DNA of 64,000 nucleotides from Silene conica (lineage: Eukaryota; Streptophyta; Magnoliopsida; Caryophyllales; Caryophyllaceae). Position numbers and translations under genes: made by a program. Below the pieces are notes generated by a model. It was given only the letters and a program-made list of their open reading frames with translations. It ran no database searches and was not told where the DNA came from. Where the stretch lies: positions 74,513,460-74,577,459 of the forward strand of contig CM055317.2 in assembly GCA_029255685.2 (NCBI GenBank). The letters run 5' to 3'. Positions 22,449 through 34,209 of this stretch are shown piece after piece. The number at the start of each line of letters is the position of its first letter. Within the stretch, counting starts at the first letter, position 1.

Positions 22449-23472
22449 TAGTAGACCTGTCAAACAGGTCGAACGGGCGGGTTGCGGGTCGGGTAGATAC
22501 GGGTTCAGGTAAAATACGGGTCGGGTGTATTTCGGGTTGGGTAGAATACGGGTCATGTCTATACGGGTTCCGGGTCGGGTTCGGGTAAAAAAACGGGTCA
22601 ATCAACCTCTTTTTCTTTTGTAAAAATTCTTTTATATGGTAATTCCTACCCATTATACGTTTTCTATCCTCTTGCTCGTCTTAGTCAGCTTGATTGTCAC
22701 CATTTTTGCCCTCACCACCAACATCACCATCGTTATCATCATCATCACCCTTACTAACCCGCTAAATACGATAATGAGACTCAAATAAGATAACTATGAT
22801 GACATGACATGTGATTTGAGGTGATGAGGCCGGTGGAAGTGTTGAGCGAAGTGCGGTTCAGTTCGACGTAATACGGTGAAAGTGACGGTATGACACATAT
22901 TTTGAGGTGATGATGTCGCATGTGGTCCTAGGCAATTATGTGGAAGGAGGTGTAAGTGACCGTGTGACACACATTTCGATGTAATGATGTGACATGTGGT
23001 CCGTCGAAATAATGAGGTGACAATGCTAACGTGGAATATAACTTGACGTACTACACTAAAAGTGACGACGTGACACACACTTCGATGTGATGACGTGACA
23101 TGTGGTTCGAGGTGATGAGTTATTAGCGCTGCTGACGTGGAATGCAATTCGACGTACTATGGTGAAAGTGACGGTGTGACACACACTTTGAGGTGATGAC
23201 GTGGCATGTTGTTTAAGGTGATGACGTGGCATGTTGTTTGAGGTGATTTATAAGTCATCAATACTTACATGACATTGTATATTTTAAAAATCATACTATA
23301 TTGTTTTGACCCAACGGTCAACCCGCTGCGGGTCGGGTTTTGACCCGCTATTTACGGGTCAAAACGGGTTCGGGTATCTTTCGGGTTCGGGTTGAAAAAC
23401 CGGGTCATTTACAGGTTATTTACGGGTCGGGTTACGGTCGTTTTTGGGTCGGATCAGGTTTTCACAGGTCTA
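22449..23472. mobile_element. hAT-like non-autonomous element with internal repeats
   Basis: The ends TAGACCTGTCAAAC and TTTTCACAGGTCTA form inverted repeats inside an imperfect 8-bp target duplication (GTCGTGAC at 22441, GTCGTGAG at 23473). Subterminal GGGTCGGGT words are dense at both ends. Inside, four imperfect copies of a unit with GTGACACACACTT...GATGACGTGRCATGTGG lie between about 22879 and 23225. 8-bp duplications point to hAT. No transposase is present. Confidence 0.7.
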
Positions 23473-23480
23473 GTCGTGAG

Positions 23481-24145
23481 CGATTTATCACATGATTAAT
23501 AAATTACTTATGAATTTTATAATGAGTTTGGACCTTTATAAAAAAGAAGTTAAACTATGTAAATGTCTAAGTTCTAACACTAAAACGAGTTAAAAAAAAC
23601 TAGTAAGTATGATTATTTACCACAAAAATATAAGTTTAACGTTCATTTTAAATACGAATTGCCTAATTTTTCGTCCGAGGAAAAGTTTGATGATGACGAA
23701 ATTTAAATTGAAACTATAAATATCATATTTCATAATTTATGACTATATAAGCTACTTAACATTTTTATCTCGTTTTCTTTTTAATTATATAACTGCCTTG
23801 TAATATTTTTCTATTTTTTAAAGAAAAGAGGTGGTCTAAAACCATGCAAAACGATTTTTGTGCAGTGTAATATGCATAACAAATTACAATTTTAATATGA
23901 TGATTAACTGTTGTCGAGAAAAAAACATACATCACAAATTACTGGGCATTAATTAGGTATCCAAAATTACTCTTACAAGAAGGGTGAGTGTGGAAGTAAA
24001 ATTTTGAGGCAACCAATTGTTCACACGTGTTTTTCTAATATTAAAAATTTATATTTAATAAGTTTATGATAATAAAACTTGATAATTTAAACCATCTTTT
24101 TTGAAATTTACAATATTAAAAAATTATCCTTTGTTACTAGGTAAC
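23481..24145. other. AT-rich stretch without recognised features
   Basis: No coding or repeat structure that I can support. Confidence 0.5.
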
Positions 24146-24176
24146 TAGTTTTCTACCCGTAAAAATCACGGGTTAT
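24146..24176 (-). mobile_element. Helitron 3' terminus
   Basis: The plus strand reads ACTAG at 24145-24149, then TTTTCTACCCGTAAAAATCACGGGT, which on the minus strand is a hairpin ending in CTAG|T. The matching 5' end may be the one at 29742, which would make a 5.6-kb Helitron loaded with other transposons. That pairing is speculative. Confidence 0.5.
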
Positions 24177-24730
24177 TTTTTCGATGTCCTTAGACTATTT
24201 TCTAATTAATTTTTCTTTAATTTTAAATTAAATAATTTGATTGTTTTCTACTTGTCAATTAATAGCTTACCAATATTATTGCAATTGTATATGAAATGTA
24301 GTGGCGGCAATGTAATCAATTAACAACTCTGTTATTTTATTTTTCGACTTAAAAATAAATTGGGTTGGAATATTTGTTGTCAACTTAGCATGATAATTTT
24401 AGATATTCTCTGTACAGGTAGAATCATATCATCATAAATAACATTTTGAGTCATATAAAAAATTTTAAAAAATTGAAGATCAGAATAACATTATATTATC
24501 TACATAATTCACCTTTATAGTTAGACTTGTATATCTATAAACTATTTAGAGTTCCAATTAATATACACATGTTTTGTTATTTCTTTTGTTTATTACCAAC
24601 CACCATTTTTTATGAGTAAAAATAAATTGAAGTTGATAAAAACACCAAGTTTAAGCACCAATGTATTTTTTGTTTGAATGGACAAAAAGAGAAGAAGATT
24701 GTCGTATAAAGCCAAGGTCGGGGCCGAGGT

Positions 24731-26194
24731 TCAAAAGATCTTAGGATACAAAATATTAGAATATGAATTTTCAATTTTATTATAATCGCACTCATTAACA
24801 ACATTATCGAGTGTTAACATTCTTAAATTTGAACTTCTTCTATTAAAATTCATATAAGAAAACAGTGATACCAACATATTTAGCCATAATTCGTATAACC
24901 GATATATGTATTTGTACCAGATATCATTTTTTTTGTTTTTACATAGTAAAGAACAATTCACTGCACCAAAATAATTTATATAACCGACGTCGTCAAGTTT
25001 ACCAGCTGACATTAGATTAAGCCGCATATCAGGTACATGTCTCACATCTTTCAACATAAGCTTACAACCGGTACTAGTTAGTAGTCACCAGTTGAATATC
25101 TCCTAAGCTAACAATTTTGCTTATGACTTTATTTCCCATTTTCACGGTACCAAAATCACCTTTCTTGTAGGATGAAAATAACCATTCATTTGGGGTGATG
25201 TGAAAAGAATCACCTGAATCGACAATCCATAGGCTTTCATCAGAAGCTAGATTGAGATAATTGTCTTCTCCTATTATAAATATATCGGTTTCTTCTTCAA
25301 TCGCAACAGCGCTGGTGCTTGGCTTTTCTTTCTTCTTTGGGTCAATTTGATTTGGCTTGACCGTACCATTTTTCTAGTCTCTTTTCAAATTCTGACATTC
25401 GGGTTTTCTATGACCCGGTTTACCACAATAATAACAAGTGACGCTAGCTCTAGAACGAGATTTGGATCGTCCTCTTGACTTGTCACGCCCCTTGTTTCTA
25501 GAATAATCACGATTTTCACTCCTGCCTCAATTTTCAACAACATTAACGTCAGAATGTGTTGAAATTCCACGCTCCTTTCTCCTAGCTTCTTCATTTAGCA
25601 CATTGTCAACAACTGTATCCATGGTGAGATTTCCTTTAAGGGATGAGTTACTGAGTGTAACACCTAAAGTGTCACAACTCTCAGGAAGAGAGTTTAAAAG
25701 CAATAATGCTTGTAGCTCATCATCAATCTTCATATCCACCTTGGTTAACTGGTTTACAAGGCCCTTAAAATTATTCAAGTGTTCAATCATGCCTTGACCA
25801 TCTTTGAAATCTAACTTCACCGATCGTCTTACTAGAAGAGCTTTATTTCTAGGAGTTTTCTTTTGAATCATAGATTCATGTTTTGTCCATAGATCATGAG
25901 CATTAGTGAAAGTAGCCACATGCTCAAATAAACTTCGGTCGATATATTTACGTATCATAACGACCGCTTTCCGATTAAGAAGATCTCAATCTTTGTCTGA
26001 TTTTCCTTCCGGCCTATCTTCACTAATGATAGGCTCATACAAATCTTTACAATATAAGTGATCCTCCACCGTTGGCTTCCAATAGGAATAATTATCAGCC
26101 GTGAATTTAAACATATCAACATCATAATGAGTGACGGTAGTCTCCATAATAACACAAGAATTTGTTGAGCCCACTAACGTGGCTTTGATATCAC
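24731..26194 (-). pseudogene. Ty1/Copia gag-protease remnant
   Basis: Minus-strand fragments in order: a Gag start (METTVTHYDVDMF, near 26144), a UBN2-type Gag core (25958-25527), a zinc knuckle CYYCGKPGHRKPEC near 25420, an aspartic-protease motif (LWIVDSGDSFHITPNEW) near 25230, and a pre-integrase stretch (DVRHVPDMRLNLMSAGKLDD) from 25050. Several stops and frame changes interrupt it, and integrase, RT and RNase H are absent. The primer-site-like TGATATCAAAGCC lies just before the Gag start. A dead 5' part of a Copia element. Confidence 0.85.
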
Positions 26195-27282
26195 TGCTGG
26201 GAAAAACCCGTATTTCCCTCTTTGTGTAATTACGGAAAATTAAATAAAATATTAGACAAAGACACAATAAGATTTTTGGTTACGCGAAAAAACCCAAATA
26301 GGTAAACAACCGCGGGGAAGTGTCCAATTCTTCCACTATAATATTTGTAGTAGGATTACAAGTCGTCACCCTAATAAGGTGGATATCTCTCACTATTAAT
26401 AGTGACTTTCTTTTCTCACAAAACTCTCACAATAATAATATACTAATTATTGTGGATTAATAATATATTTTGTGTTGTTGTAATTGATGAAATGAACTCT
26501 CCAATTCCTCGTATTTATAGGTGATCATGAGGGGAGAGTTACTACTTCCTTAAAAGCTTATATGAATGTTTCACACATTCATTCCATGATGGCGTTTTCC
26601 GTATTGATGTAAATAATGCATCTAACTTTGTGCATTTCTAATTTATACATTCAATACAATGGCGGACCCAGAAATTTATTTCTTGGGGGGCACAATTTTT
26701 TTAACGTGTTATCTAAACACGTCTAAGATAATACGGAGTATTTTATATTTTGGAGATGTTTTCCTTAATTAGTCATGATATTAGTAAAAGAATGAAAACA
26801 TATTGGTCATAGACACATCTTTTTTCAGCTTTTTTTCTAAAATAATTTAAATTGTAAGTATATATAAAAAGATATCTCATTCATAGGATATAATACATTT
26901 TATTACTACTATTAACAATAAATCAAAGTGGTTCAATGACTTAGTTTGGTAAGTTACCTAAAAGTCATGAATTCAAATCTCACTTCAAATAATTTTTTAA
27001 TTAAAAAAAAAAGTAAAATCCTTATATGTTATCAGGATTCGAACCTTGTACCTCATTGATAAAATTATGCGCTCATACCAATTATGCCATAATAGCTTAC
27101 TATCTATTATAGATGCTTATAAAAACTTATTTCAGAAATTTCATGGGGGGCACCTGCCCCACCGGCCACCGGCCCCCTACTGTATCCGCCCCTAATTCAA
27201 TAGATAAGTTTCATCTAATGTGAAACATTTTCTATTTACTCGTTGTGTTAAATCTCTCAATTAAAGAGAGAATAACTCAACA
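26195..27282 (-). repeat. Probable LTR of the dead Copia element
   Basis: The sequence outside the primer-binding site runs from TGCTGGGAAAAACCC to a possible far end AATAACTCAACA (minus strand TGTTGAGTTATT). It would be about 540 bp once the inserted hAT MITE is removed. Boundaries are inferred from TG...CA ends only; no second LTR copy is present to confirm them. Confidence 0.4.
26657..27194. mobile_element. hAT-type MITE
   Basis: A 538-bp element with ends CAATGGCGGACCCAG and CTGTATCCGCCCCTA, inside a perfect 8-bp target duplication ATTCAATA (26649-26656 and 27195-27202). GGCGGA-type ends with 8-bp duplications fit hAT. There is no open transposase. It appears to sit inside the LTR of the dead Copia element, so it is younger than that element. 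Confidence 0.85.
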
Positions 27283-28235
27283 AAAATTAACTTTCATAAA
27301 TTCAGAATTTAATTATATAGAAATAAAAAAAACTTTCATAGAGAAATCGAAGATTTAATTTACTTATTGTCTAAAAACCAAATTTATATGCGCATGACAT
27401 TATTAGTTAGCTAAGTCAATGATTTTACGAAAACACATTTATAACTGCCTACGCAACATAAGACAAACAAAAAACACCACAAATTAGTAACTTATCTTAC
27501 AACATTCAAGGAAATCAAATAAACTACTCAAATTTTCACCCCTCACATAACTATTTTATAAGAAGTAAAGAAACAATCTTAAATAGAAGAGGTTAAATAA
27601 TGTTAATTTAAATTTAGAAGTTGATTGATATATATTAAAATTTAGTGATATAAATATTAATTAGGAAAGGATAATAATTTTGGCATTCAAAGGGTTGTAG
27701 TTTATGAGTTTTTTTTATAATCTTAATTATGATAAATGTTTTTGCAAAGTTAAGATGAGAGTTGAATGGGTGATGGTTAATTATTGCACAGATAGGAGAA
27801 AAATAATTATGTTAAAAGATGAGAATTATTTGTGACATCAAAATCAATACAGGGCTTTTAGTTTGTTCAAGTATTCTATTATTATATTTATAGAATTATT
27901 TCAAAGTTAATACTAGAGTTGGATAAAGTGATAGTTAATTATTATATAGATAGGAGAAGAGTAATTATTCTAGAAGATGAAAATTATTTTGTGATATCAA
28001 ATTATTTTAGTTTACCCCCAAGTATCCTTTTAATTATATATAAATATGTGTATATTGGTAGATGATAGATTAGTTGGTTAATTATGTATAGGGAGTGACG
28101 TGGTTTTGTGACGTTTCGTTGAAGTCTATATATATTTAATCATTTTTTTTATGTAGCTTTCTAATAAAAATGTACAATAACGATGTGACTTTATAATATT
28201 TTAATATTGGAATGACATACTTTTGCCTTGTCTTT
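27283..28235. other. AT-rich stretch without recognised features
   Basis: Two loosely similar segments (around 27740-27850 and 27905-28000, sharing GATAGGAGA, AAAATAATTAT and GATGA(G/A)AATTAT words) suggest an old duplication. No gene can be supported. Confidence 0.45.
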
Positions 28236-28439
28236 TTATTTTACAAAATTGCTATATCACGCCCCTGTTTTACTTGTTACGCCCCCTATTTTTCAATTTA
28301 TTCCTATTTTGCCCTTGCGACTTGTATTTCGGTGATGGATTTCTGACGTTTGTTACGGGTATTTTATGAGACGGTTTTTGAGACGGTTAATTGTAACATG
28401 ATTTTCGGTGACGGTTTTTACGGTTAAATGTTGTGACGG

Positions 28440-28860
28440 TTTTTATAATAAACAAATGTAATCGGTTTTTACGAATAATAAACAATTTTTGAGACGGTTT
28501 TTATAATAAACAATAGTAATCGATTTTTAGGAATAATAAACAATTTTTGAGACGGTTTTTATAATAAACAATTGTAATCGGTTTTAGGAATAATAAACAA
28601 TTTTTGAGATGGTTTTTATAATAAACAATTGTAATCGGTTTTTACGAATAATAAACAATTTTTGAGACGGGTTTTGAGACGGTTTTTATAATAAACAATT
28701 GTAATCGGTTTTACGAATAATAAACAATTTTTGAGACGGTTTTTATAATAAACAATTGTAATCGGTTTTACGAATAATAAACAATTTTTGAGACGGTTTT
28801 ATAATAAACAATCGTAATCGGTTTTTACGAATAATAAACAATTTTTGAGACGGTTTTTTT
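28440..28860. repeat. Seven-copy ~59-bp tandem repeat in the left fold-back arm
   Basis: The unit contains GAGACGGTTTTTATAATAAA, then CAATTGTAATCGG, then TTTTTACGAATAATAAACAA. About seven imperfect copies follow each other, and the complement appears about four times at 29240-29375. Confidence 0.85.
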
Positions 28861-28898
28861 AAAAAAAAAAATTTGAGACGGTTTTTACACGAAAATTG

Positions 28899-29187
28899 CT
28901 TGTCTTGTGGATTACAGGACAGAGCCATGGCCATGTCATGTGGATGACACGACAGAGCCATGGCCATGTCATGTGGATCACACGACAGAGCCATGGCCAT
29001 GTCTTGTGGATTACACGAAAGAGCCATGGCCATGTCGTGTGGATCACACGACAGAGCCATGGCCATGTCGTGTGGCACACGACATGGCTATGGCTCTGTC
29101 GTGTGATCCACACGACATGGCCATGGCTCTTTCGTGTAATCCACAGACATGGTCATGGCTCTGTCATGTAATCCACAAGACAAGCAA
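28899..29187. repeat. Central 33-bp palindromic repeat array of the fold-back element
   Basis: AGAGCCATGGCCATGTC occurs at 28921, 28954, 28987, 29020 and 29053, an exact 33-bp period. The array then flips into inverted copies (GACATGGCCATGGCTC types) up to 29187. Each unit contains the palindrome GCCATGGC and ACACGACA/TGTCGTGT arms, so the transcript could fold at several levels. Confidence 0.9.
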
Positions 29188-29599
29188 TTTTCGTGTAAAA
29201 ATCGTCTCAAAAATTGTTTATTAAAAAAACCGTCTCAAAAACCGTTTATCATTTGTAAAAACCGATTACAATTGTTTATTATAAAAACCGATTACAATTG
29301 TTTATTATAAAAACCGATTACAATTGTTATTATTAGTAAAAAACCGATTACAATTGTTTATTATAAAAACCGTCACAACATTTAACCGTAAAAACCGTCA
29401 CCGAAAATCATGTTACAATTAACCGTCTCATAAAATATCCGTAACAAACCTCAGAAATCCGTCACCGAAATACAAATCGCAAGGGCAAAATGGGAATAAA
29501 TATAAAAATAGGGGGCGTAACAAGTAAAACAATGGGCGTGATATAGCAAACCCCTTATTTGATTAATAAATTTATAAATAAATGAATTAAATTAATGTC

Positions 29600-29742
29600 A
29601 TATGATAAATTGATTATCCATGTCAAATTAAAATTTGTCATGAAACATTAAAACATGTCATGTCACATTAAAACATGCTATGTCACATTAAAATATGTCA
29701 TGTCACATTATTTAAGTTAGCCTTTTAATAAGATTGTATAGA
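29600..29742 (-). mobile_element. Helitron 5' terminus with GTCA repeats
   Basis: On the minus strand TCTATACAATCTTATTAAAA begins at 29742, followed by about four copies of an ATGTGACATGTTTTA-type unit (28-30 bp period, plus-strand 29620-29715). The same TCTATACAAT-TATTAAAAGG end and the CATGTCACATTAAAA words occur near 58359 and 56940. The 3' partner is uncertain. Confidence 0.5.
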
Positions 29743-29817
29743 TAAGTTTCAACAATGCATGTTATTCTTATTTGGGCCTTTATTTTTGGCACTTCAATGC
29801 CTTTTTAGTGACTATAA

Positions 29818-30163
29818 GAGCAAGTGCAATGGTTTAGCTAAGGGACTTGCTTGCAAATATGAAAACTTGTAAGCTAGTAGCCAAACCATTGTTCCACTAT
29901 ATTTAGATTAGCTTGGACTAAGCTAGTAGCTCCATGGAGCTAGTTGCTTAAGAAGATCCACAATTAATATATGGATTTATTGTTTGTTGTTTTTTGTATA
30001 CTTTAAAATTTTAAAAAAAGTTAAAAAAAATTGTGGGGTCATTTAAGCTACAATGCCTATTGTTTCACCATTGGGTGTGATGGTAGCTTAAAAGGAGAGT
30101 AGCTTAAAAATGTGAAGTGGCAATTTCTAGCTACAACCTTGTTGCTCACCATTGCACTTGCCC
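29818..30163. mobile_element. Tourist-like MITE (PIF/Harbinger)
   Basis: The ends GAGCAAGTGCAATGGT and ACCATTGCACTTGCCC are inverted repeats, flanked by TAA on both sides (29815-29817, 30164-30166). A 3-bp TAA/TTA duplication with GRGCAARTGCAATGGT ends is typical of Tourist MITEs. Confidence 0.85.
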
Positions 30164-30166
30164 TAA

Positions 30167-30843
30167 CTAGTCTATATATATAGGTTAGGTACGATTTAAT
30201 TTTATGGAAGTTATTAATATGAATTGAAATAAAATTTAAAATCGTAGTGGTCGTCGTTGTAATTTTGATTTTGATGATGTACCTTTAACCGAAGTTTTTA
30301 ATTTGAGTATTTGGTCTTGAGTTTGTATTCTTAGGTTTGTGGATGTCGAATTTTTTTGCTACATATCTTGATCAATATTGGTGATATTATTGATATATGA
30401 TAGATCAGGTTGAACGATTATTGTATGTATATTTTCTTGATTTTAATATTTACCCAAATTTGTTTCAATGTTTGTCCACCAACAAACAATTTTAGCTTTA
30501 TCGAAAATCTATATATCTTTACGCTTTCTATGAGAACAGAATTAAATTTAACCATAAAATATTTTTTTATTGTATTTGTTTGACCCGTCGATACTCGAGA
30601 TTGAATTGGTATTCATTGTAATTTCAATCTTAATTGATCAATTGAGTTAGAATGTATCTTTAGTATGTTTACATCTCACTTTTAACGTTTACCCTTTCGG
30701 AATTTGTAGTCATTGTAATTTCAATCTCGTTTCTAACATTTACCACGTATATACCTTTACCTTTCCGTGCAAGAGCGGTAAAAAAAGTACCTACATGACT
30801 AATTGAGTACATAGAAGACCAACACAAATATAAAAGCTAGTCA
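30167..30843. other. Intergenic stretch downstream of the ZIP gene
   Basis: AT-rich, with no supported features. The 3'UTR of the ZIP gene must lie at its right edge on the minus strand. Confidence 0.5.
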
Positions 30844-32639
30844 TTATGCCCATTTTGCCATCAATGACATGAGACCACTCCCTAACAAAGCTACAACATA
30901 ACACCAAAAATGAAGCTTCATGTTAGCCTGAAGTTTAGGTCCCTTGAAGTCCGCCGACAGCAAATCGACCATCGCCATATATATCAACAACCCCGCTGAC
31001 ACCGCGTTCAAAACTCCGACCACTATCAACGCCGTTGGACTATTTTCCTTGTACACATTTTGTAACAATATTCCTAGGGCTATCCCGGATGGTGTTGTCA
31101 CCGAGAAAAAGAATACCATTATCGCCTTTATCTTCATCCCGTACTCAGCCTAATTTAACGTTACCATGAAAGAGTAAGTTAGTTTGTAAAACAATTTTAT
31201 AATAAAATATTGTAAAACCATATATCAAATACATTGATACCCTTATCATTGTAGAGAATAACTTGGTTTTACAATAACACTTATGTAAAACGGTTTTATA
31301 TCAAAATTATCGGTTACGGAAATAGTGTGATTATTACCTGTAAAATGCAACCACCAAGGCCGATGCCTTCAAATAGTTGATGAAAACATATGGCAGCAAT
31401 AAGGGGCTTAATTGTACATGAATTAACTGATGCTCCCATTGATAAACCAATCACCACTGAGTGCACTACAATTCCTAATTCTAAAACCTGCATTATTCAT
31501 CTTAATTAATTCGATTAATTAACATAATAATCATACAAAATAACATAATCAGATTAAATAACAATTTAATTAGTCTAATAAAAGACCTAATGAAAAAATT
31601 ACAGAAAATTGTGGCGTTGTTCTAATGCACAAACGCATGAAGACAGTCTTAAACAAAGCTAACCCGAGATTTAATATCAGTGACTTTTCTTCTTAGGAAC
31701 ACCATGATTAAAAAAAACGAACATCATTAATCCCAGAGAAAACCCAAAAAAATAGCTAATATATATTTTGCGTATCTAAAAAATACCCAAATTCTTATTT
31801 GTAACTTACTAACTAGTCATAAGCCTCACACACCCGATTTAAATCATGATAAAAAAAACTTGGTCGTGAAATATATTTTTTCGCCACAAGTAAGAATAGC
31901 TACTAAAATATATTACGTATATGAATATAAATCTCATCAAAACAAATAGATCTTATTGAACTTAAAATTCATTTAGTAAAAATCCAAAACTAAATAAAAA
32001 AGCAATTACCTGGGCTACAACTCGGTCTTTCAATTTAGAGTCCTTATTAACAACGTCCAAAAATTGGCCATGGTGATGGCAACTCCCATTTCCTGGATTT
32101 CCTAACCCTAATTGACCATCTTTGTCGGTCTCGTCGTCTTTATTTTCATTTTTGTCATCAATTTGTTGTTTGGATTTATTTTTCCTCTCGAAGTAAGCTA
32201 TAGTAAATGAATCCATCATCATAGTCATATAAGCCGAAAGCATTGTAATAAACGGCGTAAAAGGAAAAACCCTCCAAGGATTATCGGGTAAACAGGGGGA
32301 GGTCAGGTCATTCCAGGAGTCGGGCATTACGTGCATAAATCCGGTTGCTACGATCACACCAGACGCAAATGAACGTAAAAGGAGAAACGGGTTTGTATTC
32401 GGTTGAAAAGCCGGTATGGCACGGGAAAATAAGGGTAAGGACACACCAATTACACTAGACACTAGTATTGTACCTATTGCAATATAGTTGTACCTACGTG
32501 CCTTATTCTTGTTATGACATGGACCGAGAATCGCCGACGTGCACTTCGCGGCATTCTCCTCGGACTTCGCAAAGACGGGGAGAAGTCGATCGGAGAGAAC
32601 GAAAACGATGAAAAGAAGAGTGATATGCTTCATGGTCAT
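30844..32639 (-). CDS. ZIP-family divalent metal (Zn/Fe) transporter, three exons
   Basis: Minus-strand exons 32639-32010, 31487-31338 and 31149-30844 join in frame to 361 residues, a normal ZIP length. Order: signal-peptide-like start ([20 protein letters not shown]), transmembrane helices 1-3, a variable charged cytosolic loop with a small metal-binding cluster (CHHHGQ, near residue 188), then helices 4-8. Helix 4 has the family signature [12 protein letters not shown] (His219) and helix 5 has [13 protein letters not shown]; their histidines and glutamate line the metal path. These plant IRT/ZIP proteins import Zn2+, Fe2+ or Mn2+ into the cytosol. Introns are 522 and 188 bp with GT-AG ends. 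The His loop is short compared with many ZIPs. IRT versus ZIP subgroup and substrate cannot be settled here. Confidence 0.93.
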
Positions 32640-32707
32640 GACTAGTTTTACGAGTTGTTATTTTTGTTGCAACTTTTTTGTTACATTAAAATATTACATA
32701 CGTTGGG

Positions 32708-32766
32708 TTGGTTATATATGAGAAATTATAGCAGATGAATTGGTTATATATGAGAAATTATAGCAG
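32708..32766 (-). promoter_or_regulatory. Duplicated core promoter region of the ZIP gene
   Basis: A 27-bp segment occurs twice with 32-bp spacing (32708-32734 and 32740-32766). Each copy contains the TATA-like CATATATAACC on the minus strand, 70-110 bp before the ATG at 32639. Two tandem TATA boxes could give two start sites. Motif positions are seen; use is inferred. Confidence 0.55.
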
Positions 32767-32769
32767 AGT

Positions 32770-34147
32770 AAAGCATGAAAATACCCTGGTTGAAAAACTA
32801 ATTGTGTTGCATTGAGAGTAGTTTTGGAGGAGTACGTAGGAGTTTGAGAAAGTGTGACAAAATTGTTTGGCATATGCCAATCGTGTGTCATAAAGTTGTT
32901 ATATGTCACTACACTAGTTAAACATACGCTTTAGTTTGTTACTAGTGTTAAACTGTGTAAAGTGCACGGTTGCAGATTTGTTATTTAGAACTTTTTTATT
33001 TATTTGTAATTTCAAAGTTTTGTTTATTTTTTGTGCAATTATTTGCACCGGTTCAAAAAATTTAGAAAATTCAGATTATGTTTTAGTTAACATGTTTGTG
33101 TTTTTTTATTTGTATGATAATTTTATTTGTAATTAATGAATTGTATATGATGGGATTATACAAAATATGGTAATATTACAACTCAATTCATATTTGAAAT
33201 ATATCAAAATATACATTTAAAACTCGATTGTACAATATTAAATAAATTGTCAGCATAACTCAAAAAGTAAAGTGACATCAAACTAAATGATTATAGGCTA
33301 GTCGACTATTTTATTTTTGGATTTAAAACGTTCTCGGAAGATGTAATCCCCTCGTGAAACTTTGTTTCATGAAATTAATGATAAAAATGGCACGTGGCTA
33401 AAAGCCTCTATTAATGCCACGAGAGGTCCGAGTTTTGTTTTAATATATAATAAAATAGTTTTTCTGTTACATAGAGAGGGACGAACAAAATATTAATAAG
33501 CTATTACACTCGAACTAGGAAGATGCTAAGAATGTCTTCTTGCGAAATGAAACCAGATTCTATGGGTGTATAGTATAGTATAGCAAAATCCGGTCCATGC
33601 TTGAATCTACCCCACAAATAGCTAACCAATCAACAGTTAGGTTAGTCTTCCTGTGTCGCAATAATGCTCCAATTTCACCTTTTAACTGTTGTCATTAATT
33701 AAATCATTTCGTTATAAAGCCGAGATTGTTGTTAACAAATTAGTTTTGGTTAACGTGTTGAATATATGCACGATTTATATAATAAGTCACAAGTAATTAT
33801 TCTATAATTTTAGTGTCATTTTAGATAACACAAAATAATTTATATTTCTTTCAGTATATATCGGATTGGAAATCGCTTGAGAAAAAGAATGTAGGTAAGA
33901 TGATATAAATTTGAACATCAAATCTACACATTATAATGATGGCCACTCATAATATGAAATGAAAATTATAGAAATAAATAGAAAATAAGCAAATATAAAT
34001 ATCTCTTGATTACATTCCTAATACATATGATATTGTTCACACTACTACTGTCTACTACCAATAAATCTCCTTGATTATTGTTTTCAGTTATGGAATAAAT
34101 ATACATCAATTTAGACTATTTCTTATTCAAACAACATAAATTTAGGG
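32770..34147. other. Intergenic stretch between divergent ZIP and expansin genes
   Basis: It holds a degenerate Helitron-type end at 32940 (ACTAGTGTTAAACTGTGTAAAG, compare 21279) and otherwise AT-rich sequence. At 33340-33440 CTCGTGAAACTTTG and TAATGCCACGAGAGG resemble a decayed inverted repeat. No gene is supported. Confidence 0.4.
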
Positions 34148-34157
34148 GTATATATAT
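34148..34157 (+). promoter_or_regulatory. TATA box of the expansin gene
   Basis: GTATATATATCA lies about 55-60 bp before the ATG at 34210. It is the only good TATA box close to that start. Confidence 0.55.
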
Positions 34158-34209
34158 CACATCCTTTTTATACTAATCACTATTATCCCTACCTACAATT
34201 CTAAACTAA

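Larger units (their letters stand above)
28245..29554. mobile_element. Fold-back element with long inverted repeats (possibly Mutator-like)
   Basis: The two ends are inverted copies (AAAATTGCTATATCACGCCC and GGGTTTGCTATATCACGCCC). Pairing continues inward over hundreds of bases (for example TTACTTGTTACGCCCCCTAT, then TTTTGCCCTTGCGA, each with its complement on the right). The left arm has about seven ~59-bp tandem copies and the right arm fewer. Flanking 9-mers TTATTTTAC and TTATTTGAT agree at 7 of 9 positions, which would fit a Mutator-type duplication. No transposase is encoded. Both-strand ORFs in the middle are translations of the central repeat. Confidence 0.75.

Noticed and set aside
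22200-22653. Arg/Pro-rich minus-strand frames
   Set aside because: Translations of the GGGTCGGGT-rich subterminal repeats of the hAT-like element.
28743-29224. ORFs on both strands with repeated MAMALSC or HGHVMW motifs
   Set aside because: Direct translations of the 33-bp repeat array, whose period is a multiple of three. I considered a CRISPR-like array, but the spacing is constant with no variable spacers and it lies in a plant fold-back element.
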